Shown here: piece after piece, positions 17,827 to 26,337 of the stretch
How the letters are laid out: the number at the start of each line of letters is the position of its first letter
How positions within the stretch are numbered: the stretch's first letter is position 1
Source of the DNA: Pseudoalteromonas fuliginea
GTDB lineage: Bacteria > Pseudomonadota > Gammaproteobacteria > Enterobacterales > Alteromonadaceae
NCBI RefSeq assembly: GCF_000690055.1
Contig: NZ_JJNZ01000065.1
Span: 30,352-94,351 of the forward strand
Direction: 5' to 3'
Length of the DNA: 64,000 bases
Made by a program: the position numbers and the translations under genes
Notes under the pieces: model-generated
Told to the model about the DNA's origin: nothing
What the model saw: only the letters and a program-made list of their open reading frames with translations
The model's database searches: none

Positions 17827-18702
17827 ATGAAAGGAATTATTCTTGCGGGCGGCTCGGGCACTCGCCTTTACCCTATAACAATGGGTGTATCAAAGCAGTT
17901 ACTGCCTATTTATGATAAGCCAATGATTTATTATCCACTGTCGGTATTGATGCTAGCTGGCATTCGTGAAGTGCTTATTATAACTACCCCTGAAGATAGA
18001 GATTCATTTAAACGTTTGTTAGGTGATGGTTCACGATTTGGTATTAAACTTAGTTACACCATACAACCTAGCCCTGATGGCTTAGCGCAAGCGTTTATTT
18101 TAGGCGAAGAGTTTATAGGTAGCGACGATGTGTGTTTAGTACTTGGAGATAATATTTTTTATGGACAAGGCTTTACACCTAAATTAAAACAGGCTGTAGA
18201 GAATGCTAAAAGTGGTCAAGGTGCGACTGTTTTTGGTTACCAAGTTAAAGATCCTGAACGATTTGGTGTAGTCGAATTTAATGAACAACAAAAAGCGATT
18301 TCAATTGAAGAGAAGCCAGTTAAGCCAAAGTCACACTTTGCAGTAACAGGTCTTTATTTTTATGATAATTCCGTAGTTGAACTAGCTAAAAAAGTTGAGC
18401 CTTCAACGCGTGGTGAGCTTGAAATTACCTGCCTTAACGAAATGTATTTAGAGGAAGGTAAGCTAAATGTTGAGATGCTTGGTCGTGGTTTTGCTTGGTT
18501 AGATACTGGCACGCACGAAAGCCTGCTTGAAGCCGCACAATTTGTAGAGACTATAGAAAAACGGCAAGGCTATAAAATCGCATGTTTGGAAGAAATTGCA
18601 TTTAATTATGGCTGGTTAAGTAAGCAAGAGCTTGAAGTACTAGCAAAACCATTTTTAAAAAATAGTTATGGCCAATACCTAATGCAATTGATAAAAGATT
18701 AA
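17827..18702 (+). CDS. rfbA: Glucose-1-phosphate thymidylyltransferase
   Basis: It forms dTDP-glucose from dTTP and Glc-1-P. The 291 residues carry the nucleotidyltransferase signature GGSGTRLYPITMGVSKQLLP, VLGDNIFYG and WLDTGTHESLLEAA. ATG 17827 lies one base after the rmlB stop with AGGAGAG 5-10 nt upstream; an upstream TTG (17812) inside rmlB is less likely. Confidence 0.97.
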   Translation: MKGIILAGGSGTRLYPITMGVSKQLLPIYDKPMIYYPLSVLMLAGIREVLIITTPEDRDSFKRLLGDGSRFGIKLSYTIQPSPDGLAQAFILGEEFIGSDDVCLVLGDNIFYGQGFTPKLKQAVENAKSGQGATVFGYQVKDPERFGVVEFNEQQKAISIEEKPVKPKSHFAVTGLYFYDNSVVELAKKVEPSTRGELEITCLNEMYLEEGKLNVEMLGRGFAWLDTGTHESLLEAAQFVETIEKRQGYKIACLEEIAFNYGWLSKQELEVLAKPFLKNSYGQYLMQLIKD

Positions 18703-18705
18703 ATA

Positions 18706-19782
18706 ATGATAGCACTTAATAAACCACTAACCCCAGACTTAACGAAGTTGACTGCTTATTTAGCGCAAGTCAACCAGAGTGGCTGGTACACTAATTTTGG
18801 TCCATTGCATGAGCAACTCACGAAGCGTCTAGAGGCATACCTAGGTGTTGAAAACTTATTGCTAGTCTCTAATGGTACTGTCGCAATTCAAGTCGCTTGT
18901 AAAGCATTAAATATTAATTCAGCTATTACAACTCCTTTTACTTTTGTAGCAACGACCAGCTCATTGTTGTGGCAAGGCATTGACACAGCATTCAGTGATA
19001 TTGATATGCACAGCTATAACTTATGCCCAATAGCACTTGATAAAGCGCTCGCAAAAGATAGTAACTACGATGGCGTAGTTGCAACTCATGTCTATGGTAA
19101 CCCATGTAATGTTCACGATATAGCTGAGGTCGCCAATAAGTATAATAAAAAAGTAATTTACGATGCGGCACATGCTTTTGATGTGAAAATAGCTGGGCAA
19201 TCAGTGCTTAATTATGGTGATGCAAGCACGTTAAGTTTTCATGCTACTAAGGTTTTCCATACGGTTGAAGGTGGCGCTATTATTTTCAAATGTAAGGCTG
19301 ATTTTGATAAAGCTAAGCAACTGATTAATTTTGGTATACAAGCTAATGGAACACTAGGCGCGGCAGGTATCAATGCCAAACTTAACGAATACCAATGCGC
19401 TGTAGGTTTAACATTACTTGATGATATTGAAAGTGTTATAAAGCATCGAACAGCACTATTTGATAACTACACAAATCAGTTGAAAGATGTGGTTGAATTA
19501 CCACAATGGCATTCGCAAGCAAGCCTCAATGGTGCTTATATGCCTATATACATCGCGGATGCACAAAAGCAGAAAGATGTAATGCAAGCTCTGGCTAAAA
19601 ATGATATTCAATGCCGTCGCTATTTTACACCCTCACTTGATCTAGCCTATAGCAAACAAAAAAGCTTTGGTTGCGGCAACAGTCAAAAGGTAGCAGGCGG
19701 GATCATTTGTTTACCATTGCATAACTCTATGAGCGCTGAAGATGTGTTAACCGTCACTAACGTTATTAAGGAAATACTATGA
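18706..19782 (+). CDS. DegT/DnrJ/EryC1-family dTDP-keto-sugar aminotransferase
   Basis: This 358-residue PLP enzyme has NGTVAIQVACKAL (PLP phosphate loop), the YDAAHAFDV block (Asp to the pyridine N) and the internal-aldimine Lys in LSFHATKVFHTVEGG (about residue 182). Its place directly after rmlA/rmlB, with no rhamnose genes, suggests transamination of dTDP-4-keto-6-deoxyglucose to a 4-amino-4,6-dideoxyhexose, as VioA does. A 3-amino product (QdtB/FdtB type) would need a 3,4-ketoisomerase, which I do not see. The ATGA overlap couples it to the WbqC gene. Confidence 0.88.
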   Translation: MIALNKPLTPDLTKLTAYLAQVNQSGWYTNFGPLHEQLTKRLEAYLGVENLLLVSNGTVAIQVACKALNINSAITTPFTFVATTSSLLWQGIDTAFSDIDMHSYNLCPIALDKALAKDSNYDGVVATHVYGNPCNVHDIAEVANKYNKKVIYDAAHAFDVKIAGQSVLNYGDASTLSFHATKVFHTVEGGAIIFKCKADFDKAKQLINFGIQANGTLGAAGINAKLNEYQCAVGLTLLDDIESVIKHRTALFDNYTNQLKDVVELPQWHSQASLNGAYMPIYIADAQKQKDVMQALAKNDIQCRRYFTPSLDLAYSKQKSFGCGNSQKVAGGIICLPLHNSMSAEDVLTVTNVIKEIL

Positions 19783-20468
19783 GCTTTGCTGTAATGCAGC
19801 CTTATTTATTCCCTTATTTAGGTTATTATCAATTGGTCAATGCTGTAGATAAATTTGTTTTTTATGACGATGTAACCTTTATAAAAGGAGGCTACATAAA
19901 TCGGAATAACATTCTATCAAATGGTAAAGCTCAGCGCTTTACTATCCCGGTGCCTGGCATGTCATCAAATACATTAATTAATGAACTAAGCTTTGATAAA
20001 AATATAAAAAAAATACTTAAAACAATTGAACAAAGTTATAAAAAAGCCCCTTACTTTGAGCATGTTTTTCCACTTATTAAATCCGTATTGAATAATGAAA
20101 ACAGACGTGTGGATCATCTTTGTGCGAAGAGTATTTCAGTCGTGTTTGATTATTTAGGTATTAGTAAAGACTTTTATTATTCAAGTGAACTCGAGTATAA
20201 CCGTGACTTATCTGCTGCTGATAAGTTGATAGCGATGGCTAGTGTTTTAAAATCAAATGATTACATAAATAGCCCTGGTGGAAAGTCGCTTTATGATAAA
20301 GAATATTTCGCTAAAAAAGAAATATCTTTATCGTTTATCGAAACTGAAAAATATGAATACTCACAAAATAATGACGAATTTATTCCTCATTTATCGATGA
20401 TAGATGTATTGATGTGGAATAACAAAATACAAGTTGTTGAGCTATTAGATAAATATAAGTTGGTCTAA
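19779..20468 (+). CDS. WbqC-family protein
   Basis: This 229-residue protein opens with MQPYLFPYLGYYQLVNAVDKFVFYD (split here at the family's hallmark MQPYLFPYLGYYQL), and FIKGGYINRNNIL and YINSPGGKSLYD follow. The WbqC family occurs in O-antigen and aminosugar clusters next to aminotransferases and is thought to act in amino-sugar modification, but I know of no settled activity. The ATGA overlap with the aminotransferase argues for a linked step, perhaps N-acylation. Confidence 0.85.
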   Translation: MSFAVMQPYLFPYLGYYQLVNAVDKFVFYDDVTFIKGGYINRNNILSNGKAQRFTIPVPGMSSNTLINELSFDKNIKKILKTIEQSYKKAPYFEHVFPLIKSVLNNENRRVDHLCAKSISVVFDYLGISKDFYYSSELEYNRDLSAADKLIAMASVLKSNDYINSPGGKSLYDKEYFAKKEISLSFIETEKYEYSQNNDEFIPHLSMIDVLMWNNKIQVVELLDKYKLV

Positions 20469-20471
20469 CTG

Positions 20472-21422
20472 ATGGCTATTGGTGGGTATAATCAATTACC
20501 ATTAATCAGTTTAGATACACAATTAGGCTCTGATGCCTATCAATTTCAATCAGCTCGAGCAGCTTTATACGCGTACTTAAATACCGCGAAAATTAAAACG
20601 CTGTATGTACCAAATTATATTTGCGATAGTATTTTTCCAGCACTTAAGTCATTAACTGTCGAGGTTAAGTTTTATTCGGTTAATGAGCAGTTACTTCCTG
20701 CAAGTTGTCCAAAGCAAATAAATAAAAGCAACAGTAGAATACTTTTAGTGAATTATTTTGGTTTGTTAAATGAGCAAATCAAAACGTTAACTGCCGTATC
20801 TCCTGAGTTATTTATTGTTGATAACTCACAAGCTTTGTTTAGTGAGCACATAGATGGTACGACAAGTATTTACTCGCCGCGTAAATTTTTAGGCATACCC
20901 GATGGTGGGCTGCTGAGAACAGAAATAAAAATTAATATGCCAGAAGCTCTATATGATGCTAGCGAAAATGTAGGGCATTTGTTACTTCGTGCTGCAGGTG
21001 ATGTGCAAGCAGGGTACGCGCGGTTTTTAGCCGCGGAGCAGGCGCTTGAATGCTTTATACCAAAAAAGATATCAGTAATATCGGCTCACCTAATTAAATG
21101 CGCAGACATAAACGCAATTAAAGAGAAACGACGGCGTAACTATAAAATTTTATATAATAAGTTTAAATCAATAAATCAGTTAAATCTTCCTGTAGATGAT
21201 CATGTACCACTTTGTTACCCACTAAAAATTAGTTTTAATGTTACTGGTATTTGTAAGGAACTTGTTAGTAGTGCTGTTTATTTACCTAGATACTGGTGTA
21301 GTCATCATAGCGGTAGTGTAGGGAAAGATATGTTTGAAAACACTTTGTTTTTACCTGTTGACGAGCGTATTAGCACAACTGAATTACTGCAGCTGGTTAA
21401 ATTAATTAGAAACAAGCTATAA
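20472..21422 (+). CDS. Short aminotransferase-like protein (AHBA/DegT fold)
   Basis: The 316 residues are shorter than usual DegT enzymes (about 360-400). Key positions can still be aligned by eye: YVPNYICDSIFPAL after an SARAALYAYL helix, FIVDNSQALF (the Asp/Gln-Ala block), and SPRKFLGIPDGG, where Lys sits at the PLP-lysine position before the Gly-Gly. The substrate side diverges from the aminotransferase at 18706. It could be an active second transaminase, an acyl-transfer helper or a decayed paralogue. It starts 3 bp after the WbqC gene, so it belongs to the amino-sugar cassette. Confidence 0.65.
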   Translation: MAIGGYNQLPLISLDTQLGSDAYQFQSARAALYAYLNTAKIKTLYVPNYICDSIFPALKSLTVEVKFYSVNEQLLPASCPKQINKSNSRILLVNYFGLLNEQIKTLTAVSPELFIVDNSQALFSEHIDGTTSIYSPRKFLGIPDGGLLRTEIKINMPEALYDASENVGHLLLRAAGDVQAGYARFLAAEQALECFIPKKISVISAHLIKCADINAIKEKRRRNYKILYNKFKSINQLNLPVDDHVPLCYPLKISFNVTGICKELVSSAVYLPRYWCSHHSGSVGKDMFENTLFLPVDERISTTELLQLVKLIRNKL

Positions 21423-21449
21423 GTTTAAAATGCTTGTCAAAAGAGATAA

Positions 21450-21968
21450 ATGATGAAAGAGATTTGTTTAAGAGAATTATCTATAGCAGATATGGAAGTT
21501 TTAAATGAATGGCGAAATACAAAAAAAACCGTTGATTACTTAGGTGCAAATTTTCGCTATGTGGATATAGCTATAGATAAAAAGTGGTTTGAAAATTATC
21601 AGAATAATAGAGCGAATAATGTTCGTTTAGCCATCTGCTGCCAAGAAACTAATCAGTTATTAGGTGCTGTTTATTTGCTTAATATAGATTGGCTTAACCG
21701 TAATACGGAGTTTGCAATTTGGTTAGGTGATGAAAGCATTAGAGGACAAGGGGTTGGAGAGCGTGCTACGACACTTGCTTTAGAACATGCATTTTTAGAT
21801 TTAAATTTACATAGGGTATATTTAACTGTTTTAGAAAAAAACCAAGCGGCAATAGGGTTATATAACAAGGTAGGCTTCAAAAAAGAAGGCACTTTGGTGG
21901 ACGCAGTTTACAAAAATGGGAGATATATCAACATGACTTCAATGGCAATAATTAAGAAAAATAATTAA
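21450..21968 (+). CDS. GNAT-family N-acetyltransferase
   Basis: The 172-residue RimJ/RimL-like protein begins ICLRELSIADMEVLNEWRNTK. Its acetyl-CoA loop is RGQGVGERATTLALEHAF (about 94-112), followed by NLHRVYLTVLEKNQAAIGLYNKVGFKKEG. Given the cassette it probably acetylates the amino group of the dTDP-4-amino-4,6-dideoxyhexose, as WecD does. Two in-frame ATGs sit at 21450 and 21453; I kept the first. Confidence 0.85.
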   Translation: MMKEICLRELSIADMEVLNEWRNTKKTVDYLGANFRYVDIAIDKKWFENYQNNRANNVRLAICCQETNQLLGAVYLLNIDWLNRNTEFAIWLGDESIRGQGVGERATTLALEHAFLDLNLHRVYLTVLEKNQAAIGLYNKVGFKKEGTLVDAVYKNGRYINMTSMAIIKKNN

Positions 21969-21976
21969 GCGATATT

Positions 21977-23488
21977 ATGTCATTGAAGAAAAATATAATA
22001 GCAAATTATGTCAGTCAAATATATGTAACTGCTATAGGAATACTGATACTACCTTACTATATAGAGTATATGGGAGCGGAAGCTTATGGTTTAGTTGGCT
22101 TTTTTGTACTGTTACAAGCTTGGTTTAATTTGCTTGACTTAGGTTTAACACCCACAATTAGCAGAGAAACAGCTCGTTTTAAGTCAGGAGCTACGACCCC
22201 TTTAGGATTTCGTCAAATATATAGAGCGTTGAATGTTATATTTTTTATTATTGCGTTAGTTGGGGGTCTCTTTTTATATTTGTTATCTGAACTTGTTGCT
22301 AAAAAATGGTTGAATTTCGATAGTCTAGACACGGATAGTGTAATTTTCTCTGTAAAGATAATGGCACTTACAGTGGCATGTAGATGGCTTTGTGGCCTCT
22401 ACAGAGGGGTGATAACTGGAAGTGAAAACCTCGTATGGCTTAGCTACTTTAATATAGTTATGGCTACATTAAGAGCTTTAGGTGTATTTGTTGTAATGTT
22501 CAAGTTTGGATTTACAATTTTTATCTTTTTTGTCTACCAGCTAATAATAGCGTTTGTAGAAACCTTAATTCTATTTAACAAATCGCGTACATTGTTACCC
22601 TCTATAAACTCTAACCTAGAAGTAATTGGCTGGTCTTTAAAGCCATTATTACCTGTACTGAAATTTTCAATGACTATCGCTTTTACTGCATCTATTTGGG
22701 TATTAGTTACTCAAACGGATAAGTTGGTGCTTTCAAATGTATTACCATTAGCTGAGTATGGTTATTTCACTTTAGCGGTTTTAGTTGCTGGGGGGATTAT
22801 GATAATAAGTGGTCCAATTAGTAATGCTGTATTACCTAGAATGACATCATTATTTGCTCAGAATAAAAATATTGAAATGCTAAACGTGTATCACAACGCA
22901 ACTCAATTGGTTGCAATCATTGGTGGTGCAGCAGCAATTACTATCTTCTTTAGTGCTGAAAGCTTGCTATTTGCATGGACTGGGGATAAACATTTGTCTG
23001 AAGCTGTAGCACCGATATTACGTCTGTATGTTATAGGGAACAGCTTTTTAATAATTACTTCATTTCCTTATTATCTTCAATATGCAAAGGGTAATTTGAA
23101 ATATCATTTGTATGGTAACTTTATATTTGCGGGTATTTTAATTCCAGCCATAGTACTAGCCGCTAAGTATTATGGTGCAGTGGGGGCAGGCTACACATGG
23201 GTTATTATAAATTTTTTATTTTTAACGTTTTGGGTAGGATTTATTCATTATAAGATTGAACCTGGTTTACATCTCAAATGGCTATTTAATAATGTTATAT
23301 TTGTGTGCATACCAGCAGTATGTGTAGGTTATATTATTCATTATATATTATTTGAACCTGTAACTAGATTAGATAACTTTTATGTAGTTATAAGCACCGG
23401 TATACCTGTTTTTTTAACTTCTTTATTTTTTTCTCCTATAGCAAGAAAGGTTTTAGGTGAAAAATATTTCAATAAGGTAATGTCTTGA
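21977..23488 (+). CDS. wzx: Wzx-type O-unit flippase (locus 1)
   Basis: The 503 residues are rich in hydrophobic helices (about 12-14), starting KKNIIANYVSQIYVTAIGILILPYY, the usual N-terminus of MOP-superfamily flippases. A conserved loop with GYFTLAVLVAGGIMIISGPISN lies mid-protein. It would move the undecaprenyl-linked repeat unit across the inner membrane for the Wzy at 26334. It overlaps the next glycosyltransferase by TTGA. Confidence 0.9.
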   Translation: MSLKKNIIANYVSQIYVTAIGILILPYYIEYMGAEAYGLVGFFVLLQAWFNLLDLGLTPTISRETARFKSGATTPLGFRQIYRALNVIFFIIALVGGLFLYLLSELVAKKWLNFDSLDTDSVIFSVKIMALTVACRWLCGLYRGVITGSENLVWLSYFNIVMATLRALGVFVVMFKFGFTIFIFFVYQLIIAFVETLILFNKSRTLLPSINSNLEVIGWSLKPLLPVLKFSMTIAFTASIWVLVTQTDKLVLSNVLPLAEYGYFTLAVLVAGGIMIISGPISNAVLPRMTSLFAQNKNIEMLNVYHNATQLVAIIGGAAAITIFFSAESLLFAWTGDKHLSEAVAPILRLYVIGNSFLIITSFPYYLQYAKGNLKYHLYGNFIFAGILIPAIVLAAKYYGAVGAGYTWVIINFLFLTFWVGFIHYKIEPGLHLKWLFNNVIFVCIPAVCVGYIIHYILFEPVTRLDNFYVVISTGIPVFLTSLFFSPIARKVLGEKYFNKVMS

Positions 23489-24414
23489 CCCAAAATAGTA
23501 AAGTTAAAGTATCTGTTTGTGTTGTCACTTATAACCAAGAAAATTATATTCGTGATTGCCTAGAAAGCATAGTGAATCAAAGTACTAATTTTAATTTTGA
23601 AGTAATCGTCAGTGACGACTGCTCTACTGATCGTACGGCTGAAATCATTCAAGAATATGCTGATAAATATGCGTTTATTAGACCTGTTTTACGAAGAGTA
23701 AATGTAGGAGCAGGCACCAACTACTTTGATGCACATAATTTAGCCATTGGTGAATATGTTAGTCATTGTGATGGTGATGATCTGTTTTTGCCAGACAAGC
23801 TCCAAAAACAAGCTGATCTACTTGATGAAAAACCTTTTATTTCGATGACAACTCATGCTGTTAAAGTTATAGATAGTCAAGAAGTGATTGGGGCAGACCC
23901 CAAGTTACCTATAATAGCGAGCGTTGAGCAATTAGTATCTCTTGGGACATACTTTGTGCATAGTAGTGTTATGTATCGATACAAATGTAGAAAGAAATAT
24001 CCTGAAGGATTTGAGGCTGTAGATTTCTATGTTTATATTGATACAGCAATTAATGGTTCTATTTATTTAGATAAATCAGTGCTTGGTTGTTATCGCAAAC
24101 ATAGTGGTGGTGTATCATCAAACCCTATTTATAAATCAGCGATAGAAAATTTTTATCTTGATGCCTATAATTTAGCCCTTAGCTTAGGGGTAAATAAAGC
24201 AATAGTAAAAAAAGCGCAAGTACATAAAAAGCTTGCTTTCTCTTTAAGGTGTTGTTTTTCTGGGGATTACTCTGGTTTTAAAAGGCTGATTGAACTTTCG
24301 GCTGAAGAGTATAAATATGCAACTTGGTTGCATAAGTTTTTACATTTAACAAGATATTTCTCTTTGATTTTTCGTCTTATTTATTCATTTAAAAAAATAA
24401 AAAATAAAAAATAA
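23485..24414 (+). CDS. Family 2 glycosyltransferase
   Basis: The 309 residues show the GT-A/GT2 pattern: VSVCVVTYNQENYIRDCLESI, VIVSDDCSTDRTAEII and a DXD-like HCDGDDLFLPDK. The start is a TTG in the TTGA overlap with wzx; AAGG lies 7 nt upstream and no better ATG exists. It is soluble or peripheral at the inner face. Donor and acceptor cannot be read from sequence. Confidence 0.9.
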   Translation: MTQNSKVKVSVCVVTYNQENYIRDCLESIVNQSTNFNFEVIVSDDCSTDRTAEIIQEYADKYAFIRPVLRRVNVGAGTNYFDAHNLAIGEYVSHCDGDDLFLPDKLQKQADLLDEKPFISMTTHAVKVIDSQEVIGADPKLPIIASVEQLVSLGTYFVHSSVMYRYKCRKKYPEGFEAVDFYVYIDTAINGSIYLDKSVLGCYRKHSGGVSSNPIYKSAIENFYLDAYNLALSLGVNKAIVKKAQVHKKLAFSLRCCFSGDYSGFKRLIELSAEEYKYATWLHKFLHLTRYFSLIFRLIYSFKKIKNKK

Positions 24415-24432
24415 TTTAGTAGAGACTTTTGC

Positions 24433-26337
24433 ATGTGTGGTTTTGCCGGTTTTATAAGTATAAAGAAGACTATAGATTTTGGAGCGGAATCTGTAGTTAG
24501 GGATATGTTAAGTAAAATTAATCATCGAGGACCCGATGATTCAGGTACTTGGATAGAGGATGGCGTTGCTTTTGGGCATCAACGCTTATCTATTCATGAT
24601 TTATCTCCGCTAGGTCATCAGCCTATGCACTCCCATTCAAATCGGTTTGTTGTTGTATTCAATGGCGAGATTTATAATTTCTTAGAGCTTAAAGAAGAGC
24701 TTGTAGCATCGGGAAGTGTGTTTAAAAGTGAATCTGATACAGAAGTATTATTAGCCTGTATTGAAAAGTGGGGAGTGGAAGCCTCACTTAATAAATTTAC
24801 AGGCATGTTCGCTTTTGCTTTGTGGGATAAAGAAAACAAACAATTATATTTAGCTCGCGATCGCATGGGTGAAAAACCTCTTTATTATTCGATTCTACCG
24901 AGTGGTATTGTTTTTGGTTCGCAATTAGGTTGCTTAACTCAGCATCCTCTTTTTGATAAAGAGCTAGATAGGAATGCTATTGGATTATATTTAAGACATG
25001 GTTATATTCCTGCACCTTTTAGTGTTTATAAAAACACTAAAAAATTAATGCCAGGTAATTTTTTAGCTATTGATCTTAGAGATAATGAAACAATAGCTAG
25101 TCCGCCAGCCGCATATTGGTCATTTAAAAACGTGAGTGAAACATATAAAAATAAAGATAGAATAAATGATCCAAAATTAGCATTAAGTGAACTAGATGTA
25201 TTAATCAGTAAAAGTGTAGAGCAACAATCTCAAGCAGATGTGCCTCTTGGGGCGTTTTTATCTGGCGGAATTGACTCGTCTTTAATTACATCTTATATGC
25301 AATCTCAGTCCTCTAAACCAATTAATACTTTCACAATTGGTTTCAAAGATCCTAAGTATAATGAAGCTAAATTTGCTAAAGAAATAGCAAACCATTTAGG
25401 TACAAATCATACAGAGCATTATATAGACCAGTCTGATTTGTTATCAGTAGTTCCCAAACTCCCACTTGTTTATGATGAACCATTTGCAGATTCATCGCAG
25501 TTACCTACATATATAGTAGGAGCTTTAGCAAAACAAAAAGTAACAGTGGCGTTATCTGGCGATGGCGGTGATGAGTTATTTTGTGGCTATAGTCGTTATG
25601 AGAGAACTTACCAACGCTGGAATAAGGTTAGCAAAATTCCAGAGCCAATCCGTGGCTTAATAAATAGTACAAGTAAACATATTAATGTTTTAAATAATGT
25701 TCATAACTTTAAAGCTATGGGTAAAAGTACCCATGGACTAATACGAAGTTTGGACTATTTAGGTTGTACTGATTTTAATTCTTTTTATAAGCGCTCAGTA
25801 TCTACCCTTATGAATGTAGAATCACTTGTAAAAGGGGCTTTGCCCATTTTTTCAGCTTATGATGAGCAAGCTGAGTATGATTTATATAGTCACATGATGA
25901 ATGCTGATTCTATGCAATATTTACCAGATGATATTTTAGTAAAAGTTGATCGAGCTTTCATGGGCTCGAGCCTAGAAGGGCGTATTCCTTTACTTGATCA
26001 TAATATTGTAGAATTTTCAAAAAAAATCCCTGTTAGTGTTCATAGATTTGATGGAAAAGGGAAATATTTATTAAGAGAGCTTCTGTATAAAAAAGTACCT
26101 AAAAAATTAATTGAGCGTCCAAAAATGGGGTTTGCTATTCCGCTTGACGATTGGCTAAGAGGTGCTTTGAATGAGTGGGCTAACAATTTACTTTGCCCAT
26201 CAAGATTAAAGCGAGATGATATTTTTGATGTTACTTTCGTTGCAAAGATGTGGGAACAACACCAAAGCAAAGTCAATAACTGGGGAACATTACTATGGTC
26301 AATTTTAATGTTTAATGCTTGGTTAGATGAACAATGA
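24433..26337 (+). CDS. asnB: AsnB-type glutamine-dependent amidotransferase
   Basis: The 634 residues have both asparagine-synthase domains. The N-terminal glutaminase has Cys2 (MCGFAGF), RGPDDSG and FNGEIYN. The C-terminal synthetase has the PP-loop LSGGIDSSLITSY (about 280), LSGDGGDELFCGY and LEGRIPLLDHNIVEF. In a cluster with UDP-GalNAcA and UDP-ManNAcA synthesis it more likely amidates a uronic acid than makes free asparagine, as proposed for WbpS of P. aeruginosa O6. It overlaps wzy by ATGA. Confidence 0.9.
   Translation: MCGFAGFISIKKTIDFGAESVVRDMLSKINHRGPDDSGTWIEDGVAFGHQRLSIHDLSPLGHQPMHSHSNRFVVVFNGEIYNFLELKEELVASGSVFKSESDTEVLLACIEKWGVEASLNKFTGMFAFALWDKENKQLYLARDRMGEKPLYYSILPSGIVFGSQLGCLTQHPLFDKELDRNAIGLYLRHGYIPAPFSVYKNTKKLMPGNFLAIDLRDNETIASPPAAYWSFKNVSETYKNKDRINDPKLALSELDVLISKSVEQQSQADVPLGAFLSGGIDSSLITSYMQSQSSKPINTFTIGFKDPKYNEAKFAKEIANHLGTNHTEHYIDQSDLLSVVPKLPLVYDEPFADSSQLPTYIVGALAKQKVTVALSGDGGDELFCGYSRYERTYQRWNKVSKIPEPIRGLINSTSKHINVLNNVHNFKAMGKSTHGLIRSLDYLGCTDFNSFYKRSVSTLMNVESLVKGALPIFSAYDEQAEYDLYSHMMNADSMQYLPDDILVKVDRAFMGSSLEGRIPLLDHNIVEFSKKIPVSVHRFDGKGKYLLRELLYKKVPKKLIERPKMGFAIPLDDWLRGALNEWANNLLCPSRLKRDDIFDVTFVAKMWEQHQSKVNNWGTLLWSILMFNAWLDEQ

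Noticed and set aside
16737..18702. dTDP-rhamnose pathway
   Set aside because: Only rmlB and rmlA are present; rmlC and rmlD are absent and an aminotransferase follows.
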